Positions 5,376 through 10,204 of a DNA stretch of 12,037 bases are shown here, one piece after another (the first letter of the stretch is position 1; each line of letters starts with the position of its first letter). Origin of the DNA: a bacterium. Its GTDB lineage: Bacteria > Patescibacteriota > Minisyncoccia > UBA6257 > 1-14-0-10-44-23. Below the pieces are notes generated by a model that was not told where the DNA came from, searched no databases, and saw nothing but the letters and a program-made list of their open reading frames with translations. The translations under genes were made by a program, and so were the position numbers. Location of the stretch: contig JAUYME010000073.1 of the NCBI GenBank assembly GCA_030699515.1, positions 1-12,037 on the forward strand. The letters are read 5' to 3'.

Positions 5376-6601
5376 TGCAGTATCTAAAAAATAAACTATG
5401 GCATCCCTTCATTGCCTGGATTGGCTCTAAACTTTACAAAAATCCATCTAGAAAACTTTTTGTTATCGGAATTACCGGCACCAAGGGCAAATCCAGCACC
5501 ATAGAGCTTTTAGGCAACATTTTGGAATCTGCCGGCAAAAAAAGCGCCGCTCTTTCAACAGTTCAAAAGCGCATTGGTGAGCAAGTTTTTGAAAAAAAGA
5601 ATGCAAATACAATGCCGGGTAGAATGGCCATCCAACACTTCTTGCATCAAGCAGCCAAAGCGGGATGCAAATATGCAATTGTGGAAGTAACTTCGCAGGG
5701 CGTAGTACAAAACCGCCACAAGCACATAGATTATGATGCAGCCGCTCTTACCGGCCTTCATCCAGAGCACATTGAGTCTCACGGCTCCTTTGAAAACTAT
5801 AAGCAGGCCAAAGTGAATTTTTTCCGCTACGTTGCAAATCAAAAAAGAAAAACAAAAGCACTCTTTTTTATCAACCTGGAAGATGAGCAAGCCCAGGCCT
5901 TTCAAGCAGCCGCAGCAATGAAGGGCAAGGTGGTGGACTTCAGTGGCAGCTGGCTTCTAAATAAAAGGCTAAACGGCTATAACGATCTGGGCCCCTGGTT
6001 TGAAAACAACTTTAATCTAAGCAATGCCGCCTTAGCCACCGCAATTGCTGAAAGTGTTGGCGCTGGCTGGGAAACAATTCACCAAGCTCTTAGAGGTTTT
6101 AAGGGTGTGCCGGGCAGAATGGAAACCTTTACAGGCAAAAGCAAGGCAAGCGGGGCACTAATTAGCGTTGTTTTAGATTATGCCCATACTCCAGGCTCGC
6201 TGGAGGCCGTTTATAGCTTTTTGCGAGCTAAACATCCAAAAGAAATTAGCAATTTAATTGCAGTTTTAGGTTCTACCGGAGGAGGGAGAGATAGATGGAA
6301 AAGGCCAGAGCATGCAAAGATTGCCGAAAAGTACTGCCAGCAAATATTTCTTACCAGTGAAGATCCTTATGATGAAGATCCAAAAACAATTATTGAAGAA
6401 ATGAAGCAAGGTATGAAAAATCCGGACAAAGCGAAGGTAATAATTGATAGAAAAGAGGCAATAGAACAAGCAATCAAGGAGGCGAAAGAAGGGGATGTTG
6501 TAATAATTACCGGAATTGGCAGCCAAAACTACTTCTACGGCCCCAAGGGCTCTAAGCTTCCGTGGTCAGAGAAGGAGATAATTAAGAATTGTTTGATCTA
6601 A
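5375..6601 (+). CDS. Mur ligase family protein, MurE-like, without N-terminal UDP-binding domain
   Basis: Mur ligases join an amino acid to a carboxylate using ATP. Visible hallmarks are the P-loop GITGTKGKSST (35-41), VEVTSQGVVQNR and H-PEHIESHGSFENYKQAK with the lysine (K146) that is carbamylated in MurE, then VPGRME, DYAHTPGSLEAVY (269-280) and GSTGGGRDRWKRP. These last motifs point to MurE rather than MurC, D or F. Two departures stand out. The P-loop lies at residue 35 rather than near 110, so the UDP-binding domain is absent. The amino-acid selectivity motif DNPR of diaminopimelate-adding MurE reads EDPY (329-332). At 408 residues it is otherwise complete. It overlaps ruvA by one base, with AAGG upstream as a possible ribosome site. 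A peptidoglycan or other peptide-ligase role is plausible; the substrate is unknown. Confidence 0.85.
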   Translation: MQYLKNKLWHPFIAWIGSKLYKNPSRKLFVIGITGTKGKSSTIELLGNILESAGKKSAALSTVQKRIGEQVFEKKNANTMPGRMAIQHFLHQAAKAGCKYAIVEVTSQGVVQNRHKHIDYDAAALTGLHPEHIESHGSFENYKQAKVNFFRYVANQKRKTKALFFINLEDEQAQAFQAAAAMKGKVVDFSGSWLLNKRLNGYNDLGPWFENNFNLSNAALATAIAESVGAGWETIHQALRGFKGVPGRMETFTGKSKASGALISVVLDYAHTPGSLEAVYSFLRAKHPKEISNLIAVLGSTGGGRDRWKRPEHAKIAEKYCQQIFLTSEDPYDEDPKTIIEEMKQGMKNPDKAKVIIDRKEAIEQAIKEAKEGDVVIITGIGSQNYFYGPKGSKLPWSEKEIIKNCLI

Positions 6602-6614
6602 ATGCCGGAAAAGC

Positions 6615-6678
6615 ATGAGTACTTTTATTTCCTCACTTGTGCCAAAGAGCAAATACGTTCGGAAACAAAGGCACTCAT
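6615..6678. repeat. Imperfect 18-bp inverted repeat after the Mur ligase gene
   Basis: The arms 6615-6632 and 6661-6678 match as reverse complements at 15 of 18 positions; one of the three differences is a G-U pair and the other two are A/C. The loop is 28 bases. T-rich sequence (TTCTTCATTCTTT) follows on the + strand, so it could end the ruvA-Mur transcript. All differences are transitions, which suggests a decayed palindrome. Confidence 0.45.
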
Positions 6679-6705
6679 TCTTCATTCTTTGATGTGCTCA
6701 AGTTC

Positions 6706-6714
6706 TGCTAAAAT
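6706..6714 (+). promoter_or_regulatory. Candidate extended -10 for the six-gene run
   Basis: TGCTAAAAT matches an extended -10 (TGnTAnaAT) about 77 bases before the ATG at 6791. No convincing -35 is present at 16-18 bases, which extended -10 promoters can lack. The predicted start near 6721 would put the palindrome at 6742-6791 in the leader. Confidence 0.35.
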
Positions 6715-6741
6715 AAAAGCATTATCAATTTAGGGTACGTG

Positions 6742-6791
6742 TCCCGTGAGTAATCGTGCGGGGCTTGTCCCGCACGTTAATACTATCGGGA
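6742..6791 (+). repeat. Compound palindrome running into the start codon of the beta-CASP gene
   Basis: Three coaxial helices can form: TCCCG 6742-6746 with CGGGA 6787-6791, AGTA 6749-6752 with TACT 6781-6784, and CGTGCGGG 6755-6762 with CCCGCACG 6769-6776 around the loop GCTTGT. The last paired base is the A of the ATG at 6791. A GTG at 6746 would allow an in-frame extension of 15 residues, but these are encoded entirely by the palindrome and do not resemble the protein family, so the ATG is preferred. It could mask the start codon, or be a repeat element that landed next to the gene. Confidence 0.6.
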
Positions 6792-8191
6792 TGAAATTGA
6801 CATTTTATGGTGGTGCTCAATCTGTTACCGGAGCAAATTACTTGCTCGAATTTGAAGACAGTTCCAGCCTGCCTGTGCGTGGCACGCAGACAGGTAAAAC
6901 CGGAACGAGAAAAATTCTTATAGATTGCGGTCTTATCCAAGGCTGTAATTTTTGCGAAAAACAGAACTTTGAGCCTTTTCCATACAACCCGGAAGAAATT
7001 TCCGAGCTTTTTATCACCCACGCCCACATTGACCATTGCGGGCGTGCCCCAAAGCTTGTAAAAGATGGCTTTCGGGGCAAGGTTTACTCCACTCCGCCAA
7101 CCAGAGATTTTGCCAAGCATCTCCTTTTTGATTCTGAAAACCTTTTAGAGAGAGAAGCGGAAAAACAAAAGAGAGACAAAATTTACGACGAACACCACAT
7201 AGAAAAACTAATGGATTTATGGCAGGGAGTGGAGTACGAAGAGGAAATGCCAATTGGCAAAAGCGGCGCTGTGGCGGTGCTTCACAGTGCCGGACACATT
7301 CTTGGCAGTGCCAGCATAGAAATTAGAGCCGAAGGCAAAACTATTCTTTTCTCCGGCGACTTAGGCAACAGCCCGGCCCCGCTGATTGGCCCGCCCGCCG
7401 CGCCCTGTAAGGCAGACTATTGTTTAATTGAGGCAGTGTATGGAGACAGAATTCACGAAGACCTGAAAGAAAGAAGGCAAAAACTTCAGGCGGTAGTGGA
7501 AAATTCAATCAAAAGGGGCGGCACGCTAATGATTCCTGCCTTTTCTATGGCGCGCACCCAAGCTCTACTCTTGGAGCTAAGAGATATCTTTGAGCAAAAC
7601 AAGATAGAAAAGGTGCCAATATTTTTGGACAGCCCGCTGGCCATAAAACTAACCGATGTTTACAACCAATACCGCGGATACTTTAAAGAAGAGCTTCAGC
7701 ACCGTTTCGCAACGGCAGAAAAAATCTTTGATTTTCCTCATTTCAAAAAAACCCTCCTGAAGGAGGAATCAATTGCAATACGAAACGTAAAAGGCCCCAA
7801 AATTATCATCGCCGGCTCCGGAATGAGCAACGGTGGACGAATTTTGCATCACGAAAAAAATTATCTGCCCGATCCGGCCAGTACTCTTCTAATTTTTGGC
7901 TATCAGGCAAAAAATACGCTTGGCCGAGACTTGCTGGAAGGGGCTAGGCAAGTAAAAATTCTTGGCCAAAATGTTTCTGTACGCGCCACAGTCAAAGCTA
8001 TAGGCGGATACAGCGCCCATGCAGACCAATCACAACTATTAAAGTGGGCGGAGCCATTAAAAGGAAGCCTAAAGAAAATGTTTGTGGTTCAAGGAGAAGA
8101 GCCAGCCAGCAAAGCGCTGGCAAAAGCCATGCGAGAAGTTCATGGCTTTGACGCAGTTGTACCCCAGCACGGGCAGACAGTTGAGTTATAA
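6791..8191 (+). CDS. Metallo-beta-lactamase/beta-CASP family RNase (CPSF73-like)
   Basis: Proteins of this family are zinc-dependent nucleases that process or degrade RNA in the cytoplasm. From ATG 6791 the protein has 466 residues and begins MKLTFYGGAQSVTGANYLLEF, the usual opening. Metal ligands are visible in THAHIDH (H77, H79, D81, H82), SAGHILGSA (H169) and FSGDLG (D190). The beta-CASP part has EAVYGDR (family norm ESTYGDR), GSGMSNGGRILHH, GGYSAHADQ (H410) and a C-terminal VPQHGQTVEL. It groups with CPSF73/Ysh1-like exo- or endonucleases rather than RNase J. Residues 23-36 form a Gly/Thr/Ser-rich loop encoded by a palindrome. A GTG at 6746 gives a longer frame but was rejected. It heads a six-gene run; the next start is 10 bases after its stop. 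Confidence 0.92.
   Translation: MKLTFYGGAQSVTGANYLLEFEDSSSLPVRGTQTGKTGTRKILIDCGLIQGCNFCEKQNFEPFPYNPEEISELFITHAHIDHCGRAPKLVKDGFRGKVYSTPPTRDFAKHLLFDSENLLEREAEKQKRDKIYDEHHIEKLMDLWQGVEYEEEMPIGKSGAVAVLHSAGHILGSASIEIRAEGKTILFSGDLGNSPAPLIGPPAAPCKADYCLIEAVYGDRIHEDLKERRQKLQAVVENSIKRGGTLMIPAFSMARTQALLLELRDIFEQNKIEKVPIFLDSPLAIKLTDVYNQYRGYFKEELQHRFATAEKIFDFPHFKKTLLKEESIAIRNVKGPKIIIAGSGMSNGGRILHHEKNYLPDPASTLLIFGYQAKNTLGRDLLEGARQVKILGQNVSVRATVKAIGGYSAHADQSQLLKWAEPLKGSLKKMFVVQGEEPASKALAKAMREVHGFDAVVPQHGQTVEL
6869..6895 (+). repeat. Palindromic element inside the beta-CASP coding sequence
   Basis: CCTGT 6872-6876 pairs with ACAGG 6890-6894 and GCGT 6877-6880 with ACGC 6884-6887 around the loop GGC, with an AG bulge at 6888-6889. 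It encodes LPVRGTQTG (residues 27-35) in frame, between two conserved strands where this family normally has only a short turn before ILIDCG. From memory, CCTGTGCGT...ACGCAGACAGG-type units recur in Patescibacteria sequences, but only one copy is present here. Confidence 0.5.
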
Positions 8192-8192
8192 T
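8187..8192 (+). promoter_or_regulatory. Perfect TATAAT 9 bases before the LOG-family start
   Basis: TATAAT at 8187-8192 overlaps the stop codon of the preceding gene (TAA 8189-8191) and ends 9 bases before the ATG at 8202. If it is an active -10 box it would give an internal, nearly leaderless transcript. No -35 is seen at 16-18 bases, and the gene may be served only by the upstream promoter. Confidence 0.3.
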
Positions 8193-8201
8193 AAATAGTA
8201 C

Positions 8202-8882
8202 ATGGCAAAGAAGAAAACAAAGAAAAAGCGCAACGCTCTTTTGGATTTAAATAAAGCAATGAACAAAACTCTGCCAAGAGATCATTTAAAGTATAAAATT
8301 TGCGTTTCCGGAGCGGCGGAAACCGGAATTTGCAGCAAAGATGCAATCCAGATGGCAGAAAAAACCGGCAGGGCTATTGCTGAAATGGGTATGGTACTTG
8401 TTACCGGCGCTACAGTTGGTATTCCTTATTGGGCGGCAAAAGGAGCAAAGGAAGCCGGGGGTATGGTTATTGGTTTTTCACCTGCTGCCTCTGAAATAGC
8501 GCACATCAAAACCTATAGACTGCCAACTGACTATCATGATGTTATCGTCTATAGCGGTTTTGATTATGGCGGAAGAGACCTAATGGTTACCAGGTCAGCC
8601 GATGCGGTTATCACAATTTGCGGGCGAACCGGTACTTTGCACGAATTCACTATCGCTTTTGAAGACGGAAAACCAAGCGGGGTGCTTGAAGGCAGTGGAG
8701 GAACTGCGGATATGATTAGAGAAATCTTACAAAAGGCCGGACGAGGATACGGTAAAACCGTATTTGCCAAAACCCCCGAAGAACTTTTAAATAAACTGCT
8801 TCCGCTTATGCGGCAAAACGAAGAGCTTTCTCATGCCGACAAAAAGCTCTACGCCAGAGACGGATTTCCCTACAAACAGTAA
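8202..8882 (+). CDS. LOG/SLOG-type Rossmann protein (TIGR00725-like)
   Basis: The 226-residue protein has a SLOG-type nucleotide-binding fold: YKICVSGAAE as first strand and loop, VTGATVGIPYWAAKGAKEAGG, GFSPA, GGRDLMVTRSADAVITICGRTGTLHEFTIAFEDGKPSGVL, and a short helical end. The G-x-GT-x-x-E signature (G141-E148, here GRTGTLHE) is the site used by LOG enzymes to hydrolyse nucleotide-type substrates, but the preceding PGG of cytokinin-activating LOGs is replaced by ICG, so phosphoribohydrolase activity is not assured. The first 11 residues are mostly Lys. It is the second gene of the run, 10 bases after the RNase gene, with no Shine-Dalgarno. Substrate unknown; the old label 'lysine decarboxylase' for such proteins should not be used. 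Confidence 0.82.
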   Translation: MAKKKTKKKRNALLDLNKAMNKTLPRDHLKYKICVSGAAETGICSKDAIQMAEKTGRAIAEMGMVLVTGATVGIPYWAAKGAKEAGGMVIGFSPAASEIAHIKTYRLPTDYHDVIVYSGFDYGGRDLMVTRSADAVITICGRTGTLHEFTIAFEDGKPSGVLEGSGGTADMIREILQKAGRGYGKTVFAKTPEELLNKLLPLMRQNEELSHADKKLYARDGFPYKQ

Positions 8883-8897
8883 GATAGGAAAACAAAA

Positions 8898-9377
8898 ATG
8901 AAGGAAAAAGACGAAATAAAAGTTCCGGCCTTTTTACGCAAAAAGAGGCGAGGGAAGGCGCAGATTTTAAGCAGAAGGAAAAAGAAAGCAAAGAAGAAAA
9001 AGCCTTCAGCAAAGAAGGTGACAACAAAAAAGAGAAAACCTACAAGGAAAAGAAAGGAAAAGCTAAGGATAAGGAAAAAGAAGGCTGTTAAAAAGCCGGC
9101 CGCAAAAAGCAAGGGTCCCGCAAAGGAAGAAGAGCCGAAAAAACTGGCAGGAAGGGTAACTCATTATTTTGACCAAATTAAAGTGGCTATAATTCTTCTA
9201 AAGCGGCCAATAAAACTTGGGCAAGAATTAAAATTTGAAGGAGAAAATAGCTTCAAGCACAGCTTAACTTCCATGCAGTTCAATCACCAGGAAATCAAAA
9301 GCGCAAAAAAGGGCCAAGAAATTGGCGTTAAGGTAAAAAAGACCGTAAAAGCAGGGGATATTGTATACTTAAATTAA
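8898..9377 (+). CDS. Lys-rich protein with EF-Tu domain-2-like barrel
   Basis: The protein has two distinct parts. Residues 1-82 are extremely basic and low in complexity (runs of KKK, RRKKK, AKK, KPTRKRK), like histone-H1 tails or ribosomal-protein extensions, followed by an acidic patch EEE. Residues 83-159 (AGRVTHYFDQIKVAIILLKRPIKLGQELKFEGEN...SMQFNHQEIKSAKKGQEIGVKVKKTVKAGDIVYLN) match the small beta-barrel of 'translation elongation factor-like' proteins, related to domain 2 of EF-Tu and the C-terminal part of U32 peptidases. No GTPase domain is present. RNA or DNA binding by the tail is likely from charge alone. It has one of the few Shine-Dalgarno-like sites here (AGGAAAA, 9-10 bases upstream). 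It lies 15 bases after the LOG gene and 14 before the cupredoxin-like gene. Confidence 0.8.
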   Translation: MKEKDEIKVPAFLRKKRRGKAQILSRRKKKAKKKKPSAKKVTTKKRKPTRKRKEKLRIRKKKAVKKPAAKSKGPAKEEEPKKLAGRVTHYFDQIKVAIILLKRPIKLGQELKFEGENSFKHSLTSMQFNHQEIKSAKKGQEIGVKVKKTVKAGDIVYLN

Positions 9378-9391
9378 GTTTAACTGTAAAA

Positions 9392-9838
9392 ATGAATCAA
9401 AAAGGGAACGTATTCTTAGGCCTGCTACTGATAATTGGTATTTTGCTTTTTGCCATTTGGTATATCCGCTCACCGCACTTCACCGGATTTAATTTCGGTA
9501 CTCCAAGCATTGAGTTCAGCCAAGAAGAGGAATCCCAATTGATAGAGGAGGGCACAGTGCATAGTATTGAAATCAGTAATAAAGGTTTCGTTCCCGAGCA
9601 GTTAAGCATTAGCCGTTACGACACAGTTACTTTTATCAACAGAGACAATATCCAGCATCAACCGGTGTTGGTTTCTCAAAGCGATGAATTTGCCTGCCAA
9701 GGATTTGGCGCTCCTCGTGAAATTCTACAAAACGAAAGCTACTCATTTATCTTCACTAAAGCCGGAACTTGCGGATTTGGCGATGCAGAGTCTAATTTCC
9801 CAACCGGCCTAATTACTATAGAGGAGCTAGAGAGCTAA
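9392..9838 (+). CDS. Membrane-anchored cupredoxin-like protein, copper site degenerate
   Basis: Residues 7-24 (VFLGLLLIIGILLFAIWY) form a single N-terminal membrane segment that would place the rest outside the cytoplasm. Residues 55-148 have the cupredoxin layout: HSIEISNKGFVPEQLSISRYDTVTFINRDNIQHQPV, then SYSFIFTKAGTCGFGDAESNFPTGLITI. The first copper-type His is present (H89, in QHQPV). In the C-terminal loop the usual C-x-x-H-x-x-M aligns with D131, S134 and P137, so a type 1 copper site is not expected. Two cysteines, C102 and C127, could form a disulfide outside the cell. It is the fourth gene of the run and is separated by 5 bases from the next membrane protein. Its role is unknown; a structural or non-copper binding role is as likely as electron transfer. 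Confidence 0.78.
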   Translation: MNQKGNVFLGLLLIIGILLFAIWYIRSPHFTGFNFGTPSIEFSQEEESQLIEEGTVHSIEISNKGFVPEQLSISRYDTVTFINRDNIQHQPVLVSQSDEFACQGFGAPREILQNESYSFIFTKAGTCGFGDAESNFPTGLITIEELES

Positions 9839-9843
9839 GCTTT

Positions 9844-10191
9844 ATGCAACTTTTAGCCCACATTGGCGAAAGATTTCTATACCGAATTTACAGCTTTCTA
9901 CACCATTGGTACGCAGGTAGTTTCCGAAATATTTTCCATGCGACTATTATTGCGCTTGAACAAGTTGACAGGAAAATCGCAATCAAAATAAGCGTCAAAC
10001 ATTTATTTGTGCCAATGTACGGGGATAAAAGTATCACCGGCCATATTTTGGGCTTTATTTTTAGGCTAATTAGAATAGCAATTGGCTTAATTGCCTATCT
10101 TGCCATTGTGTTTCTTGCCATAGCTATTTATTTAGCTTGGGCGACCCTGCCGGCCCTTATAGTAGCCTGGGGGCTTTCTTTAAATTTATAG
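9844..10191 (+). CDS. Small membrane protein of unknown function
   Basis: I do not recognise this 115-residue protein. Its first 60 residues are amphipathic and rich in aromatic and His residues (ERFLYRIYSFLHHWYAGSFRNIFH). Residues 70-112 are strongly hydrophobic (FIFRLIRIAIGLIAYLAIVFLAIAIYLAWATLPALIVAWGL), enough for one long or two short membrane helices. There is no signal-peptidase site. It starts 5 bases after the cupredoxin-like gene and ends 13 bases before the membrane-anchored ClpC-like gene, so a complex with that protein is a reasonable guess. No Shine-Dalgarno is visible (CTAAGCTTT before ATG). Confidence 0.75.
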   Translation: MQLLAHIGERFLYRIYSFLHHWYAGSFRNIFHATIIALEQVDRKIAIKISVKHLFVPMYGDKSITGHILGFIFRLIRIAIGLIAYLAIVFLAIAIYLAWATLPALIVAWGLSLNL

Positions 10192-10204
10192 CCGGCACAA
10201 TAGA

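Noticed and set aside
6746..6790. GTG start giving a 481-residue beta-CASP protein
   Set aside because: The extra 15 residues are encoded wholly by a palindrome and precede a textbook family N-terminus (MKLTFYGGAQSVTGANY) at ATG 6791.
8870..9112. 80-residue Phe/Leu-rich minus-strand frame, membrane-protein-like
   Set aside because: It is the complement of the Lys codons (AAA/AAG to TTT/CTT) of the Lys-rich tail gene; the + strand frame has a conserved barrel and operon context.
9551..9560. GGCACAGTGC in the cupredoxin-like gene also found in the 452-497 palindrome
   Set aside because: A ten-base, self-complementary match within codons for GTVH; too short to claim a shared element.
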